Shown: positions 1 through 6,737, numbered from the stretch's first letter. The stretch is 8,828 bases of DNA from DATIJJ01 sp035478255 (GCA_035478255.1 DATIJV010000073.1:1-8828); one strand, 5' to 3'. A program made the numbers and translations. The notes: generated by a model not told the origin, from the letters alone.

Positions 1-128
1 CTATATCGAATTGTGTAAGCAGGAAAAGCACAGCTAGAGAAAGGGACGCTCTAATCAAGTGCATCTGTATCGAATTGTGTAAGCAGGAAAAGCACGGCTA
101 GAGAAAGGGACGCTCTAATCAAGCTCAT
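1..128 (+). repeat. Two tandem copies of a 64-bp direct repeat
   Basis: Positions 1-64 and 65-128 match at 60 of 64 bases (differences at 3/67, 32/96, 60/124 and 61/125). A third copy begins at 129 (ctgtatcga) and breaks off at 137. The array may continue leftwards outside the window. The second half of each unit (gacgctctaat, then catctgtatcga) matches the tail of the repeat at the right end of the window (8801-8828: gacgttctaat, then catctgtatcgg). The units therefore look like diverged members of that same dispersed family, lacking a good left hairpin arm. No reading frame or RNA gene is apparent in them. Confidence 0.85.
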
Positions 129-140
129 CTGTATCGAAGA

Positions 141-201
141 GTCCCCCTTCCTCCAAGCGTGCTTTTCGCTTGGAGGAAGGGGATAGGGGAAGGAGGTAAA
201 A
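141..201 (-). repeat. Dispersed hairpin repeat, left copy; possible ctpA terminator
   Basis: A perfect 16-bp stem (144-159 with 167-182) encloses a 7-nt loop. Read on the minus strand, the 61-nt block 201 to 141 begins immediately after the ctpA stop codon. It matches 56 of 61 bases of 8742-8802, which sits just after the stop of the ankyrin gene. Both copies thus have the same orientation relative to the gene they follow. A stem this long could halt transcription or protect the 3' end, but no U-run follows it, so it is not a standard intrinsic terminator. It abuts the tandem units at 1-137 in inverted orientation. Confidence 0.8.
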
Positions 202-1632
202 TTATTTTTTAGTCATTGCAGTTGTACCTGCAGACGCTGCTCCATTATTTTGCCCTAGCATATTCATCGTCTTTAAAATTTCCAGTGCCTGATACAATTG
301 AAAATCCGTACGTGCCAGATTTGCTCCGCTGCGTGAAGTATCTGTAATGTTTAAACTATCCGCATCCGTACTGCCTGGAACTGGCAAATGTCCTTTCAAT
401 TCAAATTCCCTGATCGGTGCAATCATTGGATTATCTGCCTTATTTCCACTAATCTGCAAATTTTCTACCACAATATCAGGCGTAATCCCTTTATTTTGAA
501 TCAATCGTCCTGATGGTGTGTGATAAAGCGCTGTCGTCAATTTGATAGCATGTGTACTATCGAGCGGCAATACTGTTTGCACTGAACCTTTGCCAAAACT
601 GGTAATTCCAACAATGACAGCTCGATGATAATCCTGCAGCGCGCCCGCGACAATTTCTGATGCCGAAGCTGAACCTTCGTTAATCAACACGACTATCGGA
701 ATTCCTTTCAACATATCGCCTGAGGTTGCTTTTGCATCATATTTCGCACTCGGAATGCGTCCTTCCGCATAAACAATACGATCATTATATAAATTATTTA
801 TTTTTTTCGGATCAAGAAATACATCAGCAACCTGGACGGCTGTTTCCAGTAAGCCTCCCGGATTATTGCGTAAATCCAATACTAATCCTTTTAAGTTTCC
901 ACCGGCTTCCTGCTGCATTTTTTTAATCGAATTGACCATGAGTTCAGTCGTCGGTTCCTGAAATTCACTGATTCGCACATAACCAAAACCATTTTCCAAA
1001 ATCCTGCTTTTTACGCTAACAATGTGAATATCATCGCGAATTAACTTAAAGTTCAACGGCGCTTTTTCCCCTTTGCGCAAAACCGTTAAAGAAACATCCG
1101 TGCCTTTTTTACCGCGCATTTTGTCAATGGCTTCATTTAAGGTCATTTCATTGACCAGCTTGCTATTGATTGCAACAATATAATCACCCGATTTAATGCC
1201 TGCTTTCGATGCTGGCGTATCATCAATCGGCGAAATAACTTTTAATACACCATACTCGCCGGTGACTTCGATGCCTAAACCTCCAAATGCACCGCTCGTC
1301 GTCATCAATAAAGTTTTATAAGAATCTTCATCCAGATATTCAGAATGCGGATCAAGGCCCGTCAACATACCGCGAATGGCATCTTCTAATAATTTTTTAT
1401 CGCTGATCGGTTGAACATAAAAATCTTTAATTTGCGAAATGGCATTGGTGAAACGCGAGACGTCATTTTCTTGCAGCGCATCATTTTTATTTTTACCATC
1501 GAGACCGATTTTTGCCGTCATCGCATTGGTATCGGTTTCTTCTTTAAAGGCAAGCGCGTTATGCGTGAACAGAAAAATAAAAGCAACCAGACTGGATAAA
1601 CTGATGATGAAAAAAGAAAGATAGCGTCTCAT
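202..1632 (-). CDS. ctpA: Carboxy-terminal processing protease (S41 family, CtpA/Prc type)
   Basis: A periplasmic serine protease of 476 aa that trims or degrades proteins from their C-terminus. Residues 1-28 look like a signal peptide (hydrophobic core, ending NALA). A PDZ domain lies at about 107-200 (GGLGIEV, then the SPIDDTPASKAGIKSGD block). The S41 catalytic core follows at about 205-395. The Ser-Lys pair is visible as S323 in GSASASEI and K348 in FGKGSVQ. Their 25-residue spacing matches E. coli Prc, and Q352 sits where the third active residue is expected. The length fits the short CtpA group rather than E. coli Prc. The ATG start has a good ribosome site (AAAGGAA, about 8 nt upstream). 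It is the last gene of the gpmI-envC-ctpA operon, 80 nt after envC, with no clear terminator between them. The C-terminal 60 residues are low in conservation signals. Confidence 0.95.
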   Translation of the reverse strand: MRRYLSFFIISLSSLVAFIFLFTHNALAFKEETDTNAMTAKIGLDGKNKNDALQENDVSRFTNAISQIKDFYVQPISDKKLLEDAIRGMLTGLDPHSEYLDEDSYKTLLMTTSGAFGGLGIEVTGEYGVLKVISPIDDTPASKAGIKSGDYIVAINSKLVNEMTLNEAIDKMRGKKGTDVSLTVLRKGEKAPLNFKLIRDDIHIVSVKSRILENGFGYVRISEFQEPTTELMVNSIKKMQQEAGGNLKGLVLDLRNNPGGLLETAVQVADVFLDPKKINNLYNDRIVYAEGRIPSAKYDAKATSGDMLKGIPIVVLINEGSASASEIVAGALQDYHRAVIVGITSFGKGSVQTVLPLDSTHAIKLTTALYHTPSGRLIQNKGITPDIVVENLQISGNKADNPMIAPIREFELKGHLPVPGSTDADSLNITDTSRSGANLARTDFQLYQALEILKTMNMLGQNNGAASAGTTAMTKK

Positions 1633-1712
1633 AAGTGTATTCCTTTAGGTCAAGGATAACAGGGGATTTTTTAACGCCTTCATGACTTAAGTATAGCGTA
1701 ATTTCATGGAAA

Positions 1713-2831
1713 TTACCGACACCAGATAGCGGGATTGACGGGAGCACCATTTTGACGTACTTCAAAATAAAGACCCGGGTTCTCGTAACCGCCCGAGTTA
1801 CCGCTTAAGGCAATCACCTCTCCAGTATGCACATAATGTCCCATTTTGGCAGAAATGGATTGGTTGCGAGCATAGAGACTCATATAATTATGTCCATGAT
1901 TAATAATGACTAATAACCCAAATCCCCTTAACCAGTCTGCAAAAATCACTTTACCGGAATAAATGGCATGCACAGGCGTGCCTATCGGCGCTTTGATGAG
2001 GGCCCCATTCTGGCGCTGGCTGCCTTCATTCAATAAACTCCCAAAAGAACTGACAAGCGGGCCTTTAAGCGGCCAGGATAGCTTTTTTTGCAGCTGGTTA
2101 AAGGCCTGGCCAGGCAAAGCAATCTCTTTTTGGGTCAAACGGGAAATGGTTTCCTGTAAGGCTTTCTGATTAGCCATTAATAATTCAATTTTCTGCTGTT
2201 TGTTTTGAGTTTGTAATTGCAAAGCAGAAATCAGCTGTTTTCTTTGACTTAAAATTCGTTGCTGTTGTTTTTGCCGGCGTTCTTTTTCTGCAATCAGCTT
2301 TTTTAATGTTTGCTGATGCGTTTCAGATTCCCGAATTGTTTTTTGCAGCAAATCAAGATTTTGTTGAATATCATTAATCAATTTTACCCGTGTTGTGTTG
2401 AGTGTTTTGTAATAGATTAAATGCCGATTTGTGGCAGTCAAATTTTCCTGATTAAAAATAATTTTTAATTGATTTTGCGTGCCTAATCGATATGCCGCAC
2501 GTAATTGTTCGGCCAGTGCATGATTTTGTGTGATTAATGCATCTTCTGTTTTTTGTTTTGTGAAGTTTAATTCATTCAGAATGCGTTGTTGTTTCGCCAA
2601 TTCTTTGGTGAATTGCGCGATTTGCTCGCTGGACTTGCCAATAGAAAGTTCTGCTGTTTTTAATTGCTGTTCGAGAGTTGCACCTTCTTCTTGATTTCGT
2701 GCGATGGTTTTTTCGAGTGATTGTATTTGTCCTTTCACTTCTGAAAGCTTTATTTTAATATTTTCCGCGTAGACAATTTGTGTCAGCACAAAGACAGAAA
2801 ATAAAACTAAAATATTTCGTGCACGTTCCAT
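1713..2831 (-). CDS. envC: EnvC-like murein hydrolase activator (degenerate M23/LytM domain)
   Basis: A 372-aa periplasmic protein. A signal peptide covers about 1-22 (hydrophobic, ending IVYA). A long coiled coil rich in Q, E and K runs from about 24 to 235. A C-terminal LytM/M23 domain covers about 252-372. The domain keeps the fold markers (GTPVHAI, SGKVIFADW, SLYARNQS, VNPAIW), but the zinc ligands are gone. The usual HxxxD stretch reads RQNGALIKAP, and the HxH site reads LYFEVR. This matches E. coli EnvC, which has no hydrolase activity and instead switches on the amidases AmiA/AmiB at the division septum. Its start lies inside the end of gpmI (25-bp overlap), with the ribosome site AGGAGAG (minus strand, 2849-2843) also inside gpmI, so translation is probably coupled. 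A role in cell separation is inferred from the family. Confidence 0.92.
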   Translation of the reverse strand: MERARNILVLFSVFVLTQIVYAENIKIKLSEVKGQIQSLEKTIARNQEEGATLEQQLKTAELSIGKSSEQIAQFTKELAKQQRILNELNFTKQKTEDALITQNHALAEQLRAAYRLGTQNQLKIIFNQENLTATNRHLIYYKTLNTTRVKLINDIQQNLDLLQKTIRESETHQQTLKKLIAEKERRQKQQQRILSQRKQLISALQLQTQNKQQKIELLMANQKALQETISRLTQKEIALPGQAFNQLQKKLSWPLKGPLVSSFGSLLNEGSQRQNGALIKAPIGTPVHAIYSGKVIFADWLRGFGLLVIINHGHNYMSLYARNQSISAKMGHYVHTGEVIALSGNSGGYENPGLYFEVRQNGAPVNPAIWCR

Positions 2832-4366
2832 TTGAATATTGTCTCTCCTGTCATTTCTTGCGGTTGCGCCAATCCCATCAAATATAACATGGTCGGTGCA
2901 ATATCGGATAATATCCCATTTTTTTTATTCACTTTGGCAGGCCGTGATCCAACATAAACAAGCGGCACCCATTCATGCGTATGTGCAGTATGCGGCTGCC
3001 CTGTTTTATCATCAAACATCATTTCAGCGTTGCCATGATCGGCGGTAATTAATGCTTCACCGCCTGCTTTTTTAAGCGCTGGAATAATTTTTCCAAGACA
3101 GGTGTCGATGGTTTCGATCGCTTGAATGGCAGCAGGCAAATTTCCTGTGTGGCCGACCATGTCAGGATTTGCAAAATTACAGATAATCACGTCGTATTTT
3201 TGGCTTTCAATTGCTTTTATCAGCGCATCTGTTACTTCATACGCACTCATTTCAGGTTTTAAGTCATAAGTCAGAACGTGCGGCGAAGGAATTAGAATAC
3301 GATCTTCGCCTGGATAAGGATGTTCAATGCCGCCATTAAAAAAGAAAGTGACGTGCGCGTATTTCTCAGTTTCTGCAATACGTAACTGCTGCAAATTGAG
3401 CGAACTTAAGTATTGTCCTAAAATATTATCGAGACGTTCAGGCGGATACGCAATTTTGACATCGAAAGTCGAATCGTATTCTGTCAATGTGACGAAATGA
3501 ATTTTTGGCCAGATTTTTCGGGTAAATCCGTTAAAGTTTTTGTCTGTTAATGCGCGTGTTATTTCACGTGCACGGTCTGCCCGAAAATTCATAAAAATCA
3601 CGGTATCGTTATCATTGATAAAAATGGGTGAGGCATCTTCTGCATGAATGCTGGTAGCTTTTACAAATTCATCTGTTTCGCCGCGTTGATACGCTAATTC
3701 CAATCCACTGACTGCATCTTTTACATGAAACAAAGCTTTTCCTTGTGTCAACAAATCGTAAGTTTTTTCTATACGTTCCCAGCGTTTGTCACGGTCCATT
3801 GCGTAAAAGCGTCCGATGAGCGATACAATTTTTCCGCATTTTAATTCGCTGCAATATTTTTCGAGTGCGCTGAGAGAAGATTTTGCGCTTTTCGGAGGTG
3901 TGTCACGTCCATCTAAAAAAGCATGAAAATAAACTTTAGATGCACCGCGCGTGTGGGCGAGTTTGATCATCGCTTGAATGTGTTCTTCATGGCTGTGCAC
4001 GCCGCCAGGTGAAAGCAAGCCCAAAATATGAATCGCTTGCTTGGATTTTACGGCTTGATCTACAGCGGATGTTAAAATGGGATTAATAAAAAATTCTCCA
4101 TTTTTTATCGCAAGATCGATGCGCGTCAGGTCCTGATGCACAATTCGACCCGCACCCATATTCAAATGGCCGACTTCGGAATTACCCATTTGCCCATCCG
4201 GCAGCCCGACGCAGGCACCGCACCCTGAAATGAGCGTGTGCGGATGATTTGCCAGAAGCGAGTCCCAGTGCGGTTTTTTAGCTTGAGCAATTGCATTTGC
4301 GCTGGGTTCTTCTCGATGGCCCCAGCCATCTAAAATAATTAGGGCAAAGGGACGTGGTCGATGCAT
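2807..4366 (-). CDS. gpmI: 2,3-bisphosphoglycerate-independent phosphoglycerate mutase
   Basis: A cytosolic dimanganese enzyme that interconverts 3- and 2-phosphoglycerate in glycolysis and gluconeogenesis. It has 519 aa, close to the usual 510-515. The alkaline-phosphatase-like core is split by the transferase domain, as in the family. Metal and catalytic residues are visible: D13 in ILDGWG, the phosphorylated serine S63 in GQMGNSEVGH, H124 in GVHSH, R154/D155 in LDGRD, FRADRARE (261-268), K335, D402/H406 in NPDMVGHTG, D443/H444 in ADHGNAE, and H462 in HTAHTHEW. Nothing essential appears missing. It is the first gene of the minus-strand operon, and its stop codon (2807-2809) lies inside envC. 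The ATG start has only a weak ribosome site (GGAAAA about 9 nt upstream), but homology to the family N-terminus begins within the first ten residues. Confidence 0.97.
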   Translation of the reverse strand: MHRPRPFALIILDGWGHREEPSANAIAQAKKPHWDSLLANHPHTLISGCGACVGLPDGQMGNSEVGHLNMGAGRIVHQDLTRIDLAIKNGEFFINPILTSAVDQAVKSKQAIHILGLLSPGGVHSHEEHIQAMIKLAHTRGASKVYFHAFLDGRDTPPKSAKSSLSALEKYCSELKCGKIVSLIGRFYAMDRDKRWERIEKTYDLLTQGKALFHVKDAVSGLELAYQRGETDEFVKATSIHAEDASPIFINDNDTVIFMNFRADRAREITRALTDKNFNGFTRKIWPKIHFVTLTEYDSTFDVKIAYPPERLDNILGQYLSSLNLQQLRIAETEKYAHVTFFFNGGIEHPYPGEDRILIPSPHVLTYDLKPEMSAYEVTDALIKAIESQKYDVIICNFANPDMVGHTGNLPAAIQAIETIDTCLGKIIPALKKAGGEALITADHGNAEMMFDDKTGQPHTAHTHEWVPLVYVGSRPAKVNKKNGILSDIAPTMLYLMGLAQPQEMTGETIFKWNVHEIF

Positions 4367-4389
4367 AGCAGTTTTCCATAAAATTAGGG

Positions 4390-4418
4390 ATTATAAACAA
4401 GTGAGTGTTTTAATAAAA
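4390..4418 (-). promoter_or_regulatory. Candidate promoter of the gpmI-envC-ctpA operon
   Basis: On the minus strand a perfect -10 box TATAAT occupies 4395-4390, 24 nt before the gpmI ATG. At 17-nt spacing the -35 position reads TTTTAT, a poor match. The predicted transcript would start near 4383 with a short leader. The -10 box is seen directly; promoter activity is inferred. Confidence 0.4.
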
Positions 4419-4427
4419 GAAAAGTCA

Positions 4428-4504
4428 TGTCATGCCAGCATGCTTTTAGCTGGCATCCAGCGCCTTTAAAAACACTGGATGCCTAAAAGCATGCTGGCAT
4501 GACA
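4428..4504. repeat. 77-bp palindromic REP-like element
   Basis: A perfect 22-bp outer inverted repeat (4428-4449 with 4483-4504; the arm begins TGTCATGCCAGCATGC) encloses a second 8-bp stem (GCATCCAG 4453-4460 with CTGGATGC 4475-4482). A 3-nt bulge (4450-4452) lies between the stems and a 14-nt loop closes the structure. It resembles the GTCAT...GGCATCCAG palindromes dispersed in many proteobacterial genomes. A half copy lies at 6537-6552. It sits between the divergent gpmI and mlaA promoters, so it could insulate them or be a neutral insertion. Confidence 0.9.
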
Positions 4505-4540
4505 GCGAAGTTACTAAAGATATAGCCCTAAATAATCTTA

Positions 4541-4569
4541 TTGGCAGCAGACGTGCATAAAGCTACACT
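4541..4569 (+). promoter_or_regulatory. Candidate sigma-70 promoter of mlaA
   Basis: TTGGCA (4541-4546, five of six to consensus) and TACACT (4564-4569, four of six) are separated by exactly 17 nt. Transcription would begin near 4576. This argues that translation starts at ATG 4598 (or 4589) and not at the in-frame TTG at 4541, which is itself part of the -35 box. Confidence 0.55.
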
Positions 4570-4597
4570 ATGTTCAATAGATTCCCGGATGTTCAAT

Positions 4598-5416
4598 ATG
4601 GCTCAAAAAAGAAAAACAAGACTGCTCGGCATGATGATAGTATTTTGCGTAATGAGCCATGCATTTGCAGCCGATGAACAGTCAATGGATAACAAACAGT
4701 CTGTGACGCATGAACAAACAGCTGCTTCGGAAGAAACCCCGCCTGCTCTTGAAATCAGTGATCCTTACGAACCTGTTAATCGCGCCATTTACACTTTTAA
4801 CGAAGTGCTGGATAAACTGATCTTAAAACCTGTCGCGACTGTTTATAACAAAATTATTCCTAATCCCATACGAAAAGGCATCAAAAATTTTTATGGCAAT
4901 ATTGATACCATTCCAACTGTCATTAATGATGTATTGCAGGGAAATATTTATCAGGCGACTAGCGACACCTGGCGTTTAGTCATCAATTCTACGATTGGAA
5001 TATTAGGTTTTTTTGATGTGGCCACAGAGATTGGGCTTGATCCAAACACAGAAGATTTTGGTTTGACTCTGGCACAGTGGGGCTATACAAAATCAAATTA
5101 TCTGGTATTACCGTTTTTTGGCCCGAGTACACCGCGCGATGCAGTGGGTATTCCCATCGATTATTATGCGTTTTCCATTTATCCTTATATTCATCCGCCG
5201 ATTCGACGTTATGAAATATATGGCTTGGGCGTGGTTGCGCGTCGAGCGGATTTATTGAGTTATGAAAATGTCATGGAACAAGTTTCGATTGATCGATATG
5301 CATTCTTGCGAGATGCCTATTTGCAGCGGCGTGCCTATCTGATTCAGCGCAATAAAGAATTGGGCGATCCGTATCTTAATAAAAATAAACAGGAAGCATC
5401 TGAATCTGAAGGTTAA
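4598..5416 (+). CDS. mlaA: MlaA (VacJ) outer-membrane lipid-asymmetry protein
   Basis: The outer-membrane component of the Mla system, which removes misplaced phospholipids from the outer leaflet and passes them to periplasmic MlaC. With this start it has 272 aa. Residues 1-24 form a signal peptide with a basic start (QKRKTR), a hydrophobic core and an AFA cleavage site. The MlaA domain runs from about 53 to 258. It carries the family signature DPYEPVNR (55-62), the FYGNIDTIP block, a hydrophobic helix near 128-142, the DFGLTLAQWG motif, LPFFGPSTPRDAVG, and a C-terminal DRYAFLRDAYLQRR helix. E. coli MlaA is a lipoprotein, but here no lipobox is seen: C17 is preceded by Phe. Other starts are ATG 4589 (three residues longer) and TTG 4541, the latter disfavoured because it overlaps a good promoter. 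Ribosome site evidence is weak (CGGA at 4586-4589). No other mla genes are in the window. Confidence 0.92.
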   Translation: MAQKRKTRLLGMMIVFCVMSHAFAADEQSMDNKQSVTHEQTAASEETPPALEISDPYEPVNRAIYTFNEVLDKLILKPVATVYNKIIPNPIRKGIKNFYGNIDTIPTVINDVLQGNIYQATSDTWRLVINSTIGILGFFDVATEIGLDPNTEDFGLTLAQWGYTKSNYLVLPFFGPSTPRDAVGIPIDYYAFSIYPYIHPPIRRYEIYGLGVVARRADLLSYENVMEQVSIDRYAFLRDAYLQRRAYLIQRNKELGDPYLNKNKQEASESEG

Positions 5417-5434
5417 AACAGCAGGCTTTCAATA

Positions 5435-5443
5435 TGCTATCCT
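5435..5443 (+). promoter_or_regulatory. Possible extended -10 promoter ahead of the icmQ pair
   Basis: TGCTATCCT matches an extended -10 (TGnTATnnT) 30 nt upstream of the ATG at 5474. No good -35 is present (AAAACA at 17-nt spacing). Transcription could equally read through from mlaA, whose stop is only 57 nt before this ATG. Confidence 0.3.
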
Positions 5444-5473
5444 AAAAAGAGAATTAAAAAACGAGTGAGCTGT

Positions 5474-5701
5474 ATGTCGACTATAAATGAAATGAGTGCA
5501 GTAAAAAATGCATTACATGAAATTGCCAATCAGGCGTATAACTTGGCAATGGGATTGCAAAATGCAGCGCCCGTTCAGGCAGAATCCAGCGGGCCGCCCA
5601 AGTCCGTGCAATATCTGCTGGAAACATCTTTGCACATTAATAAAATCAGCAAAATCATTGAGGAAACTGCATTAATTGATTCTTCCAAAAAATTATTATA
5701 A
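5474..5701 (+). CDS. Small helical protein, probable IcmR functional homologue (FIR)
   Basis: A 75-aa protein that I do not recognise by sequence. It is predicted to be two amphipathic helices (about 5-29 and 43-68) joined by a Pro/Ala/Ser-rich linker (30-42). No signal peptide or cysteine is seen. It lies 37 nt upstream of icmQ in the same direction. In Legionellales the position before icmQ holds IcmR in L. pneumophila, or unrelated-looking small 'FIR' proteins in other species. These bind the N-terminal helices of IcmQ and keep it from inserting in membranes. Function is therefore inferred from position, size and helical character only. The start is ATG 5474, with GAGTGAG (5463-5469) as a modest ribosome site. 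An in-frame GTG at 5465 would add three residues. Confidence 0.65.
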   Translation: MSTINEMSAVKNALHEIANQAYNLAMGLQNAAPVQAESSGPPKSVQYLLETSLHINKISKIIEETALIDSSKKLL

Positions 5702-5738
5702 CCTCACAACCAGGCACTATAAAGGTTGATCAATACAG

Positions 5739-6314
5739 ATGTCGATTCAAGATGAAATTCAGGAATACGAAAAACTCATTCAACTGATTCGTGATACGAT
5801 TCAATATGATAATGATTTGCGGATAAAATATGATGTAGCTCAGAAATTTCGTTTCGTGCGTGACCGTTTGCAGGGTTTGTTGACGCATCTGGAAGAGCAG
5901 GCTGGCGTGTTAAAGACACAGGAACCCGTCGAGAAGCAAGAAGATGTGAAAGATAAAACCTTGGCTTATGTTTATCTTTATAATGCGCAAGGCGCGCTTT
6001 TGCGGTCCTGGTTGACTTTACTGACTCCCCGCGTTTTTTATGAATACAGCATTAATCGCCCGATTTATCATGAACGAAGTTTTATTGAATCGTTAATCCG
6101 AACGAAAGCGAATAAACAGCAGCATGCTTATTTAACCGTTAAAATTAATCAAAATGATATCATTTCTCTGGCTGAATCAGCTCCCAAAGATACAGTGGGT
6201 AATCCGCTTGTTAAAATACGCGAAGGTTCGCTGCGATTTGAGAATTTGGTGATGTTTACGCATAATGGTCAGGATTATATTTTGAATGCACAGGGTGAGT
6301 TTGTTAAAAAGTAG
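5739..6314 (+). CDS. icmQ: Dot/Icm type IVB secretion protein IcmQ
   Basis: A 191-aa protein, the same length as I recall for L. pneumophila IcmQ. The layout fits the family. An N-terminal helical region (1-55, ending FRFVRDRLQGLLTHLEEQ) corresponds to the part that binds IcmR and inserts in membranes. A charged, flexible linker covers about 56-72. The C-terminal domain (73-191) corresponds to the ADP-ribosyltransferase-like, NAD-binding fold. Segments I match from memory to IcmQ are VYLYNAQGALLRSW, SINRPIYHE, LIRTKANK, the VKINQNDI strand, GNPLVKIREGSL and the final FTHNGQDY region. It is cytosolic or membrane-associated and needed for effector translocation. The ribosome site is AAAGG (5721-5725), rather far (13 nt) from ATG. 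No icmP or icmO follows, unlike the order in L. pneumophila. The identification rests on remembered sequence patterns, not a search. Confidence 0.85.
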   Translation: MSIQDEIQEYEKLIQLIRDTIQYDNDLRIKYDVAQKFRFVRDRLQGLLTHLEEQAGVLKTQEPVEKQEDVKDKTLAYVYLYNAQGALLRSWLTLLTPRVFYEYSINRPIYHERSFIESLIRTKANKQQHAYLTVKINQNDIISLAESAPKDTVGNPLVKIREGSLRFENLVMFTHNGQDYILNAQGEFVKK

Positions 6315-6334
6315 TTTATTAAGGAGAAAATTTT

Positions 6335-6529
6335 ATGGAATGTACGTGCAATAAATGCGGCATGGGAGTTAAGGGATTGACTTGCTCCAAGTGTAATGCT
6401 GCGCTGGTCAAAGATATGATTACGTCAAATTCAGGCGAAGAAGTTCAAGTGGCGAAATGTCCTAAAGGTTGCGGGATGATTAAATCTCCGACTTGCTGCG
6501 GTCAGGATATGGCTTGCACGAAATCGTAA
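6335..6529 (+). CDS. Small cysteine-rich, probable zinc-binding protein
   Basis: A 64-aa soluble protein with ten cysteines: 3, 5, 8, 17, 20, 42, 46, 54, 55 and 61. CxxC pairs at 5/8 and 17/20 would form one zinc-ribbon-like knuckle set. C42-xxx-C46 and C54-C55 (CPKGCGMIKSP...CCGQDM) would form another. There is no signal peptide or membrane segment. Proteins of this CxxC...KCPKGCGxIKSPxCCG pattern are, as far as I recall, widespread uncharacterised bacterial proteins. It starts 20 nt after icmQ with a strong ribosome site (AAGGAG 6321-6326, 8 nt from ATG), so it is almost certainly co-transcribed with icmQ. The role is unknown. Metal binding is inferred from the cysteines. Confidence 0.85.
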   Translation: MECTCNKCGMGVKGLTCSKCNAALVKDMITSNSGEEVQVAKCPKGCGMIKSPTCCGQDMACTKS

Positions 6530-6531
6530 GT

Positions 6532-6721
6532 ATTCGGTCATACCAGCATGCTGCTAAATTGAAACTCGTCATTGCGAACCCGCGCCTTTTGCGGGTGAAG
6601 CAATCCAGGCTTCGTTGCGAGCGAAGCGAAGCAATCCAGGTTTTTAAAAGCCTGGATTGCTTCGCCGAAAAGCACGGCTCGCAATGACGCATTAGATTTA
6701 AGCTCACGCCATTGACCGAAT
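6532..6721. repeat. Composite palindromic repeat (cgtcattgcgag...gcaatccag family)
   Basis: Outer arms CGTCATTGCGA (6567-6577) and TCGCAATGACG (6679-6689) enclose a perfect 15-bp inner stem (6626-6640 with 6651-6665; arm GCGAAGCAATCCAGG). A second direct copy of GAAGCAATCCAGG lies at 6597-6609. The motif is a dispersed repeat seen in many intracellular and environmental bacteria. To its left, 6537-6552 is a half copy (15 of 16 bases) of the REP element at 4429-4444. The whole is bounded by a 9-bp inverted repeat (ATTCGGTCA 6532-6540, TGACCGAAT 6713-6721). Outside that lies a 9-bp direct repeat (GCTTGCACG at 6512-6520 and 6722-6730). The stems may also end the icmQ transcript, although no U-run follows. 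Confidence 0.85.
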
Positions 6722-6737
6722 GCTTGCACGGAAAATC

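Noticed and set aside
1633..1712. Terminator or promoter between envC and ctpA
   Set aside because: The 80-nt gap shows no stable hairpin and no convincing -35/-10 pair. It is best read as an operon spacer.
4541..4597. TTG at 4541 as the mlaA start
   Set aside because: It lies in a good -35 box (TTGGCA with TACACT 17 nt later), has no ribosome site, and puts 19 extra residues before a normal signal peptide.
6480..6729. Overlapping short open frames on both strands
   Set aside because: They run through the palindromic repeat, which stays open in several frames because of its composition. They have no ribosome sites and share the repeat-derived peptides.
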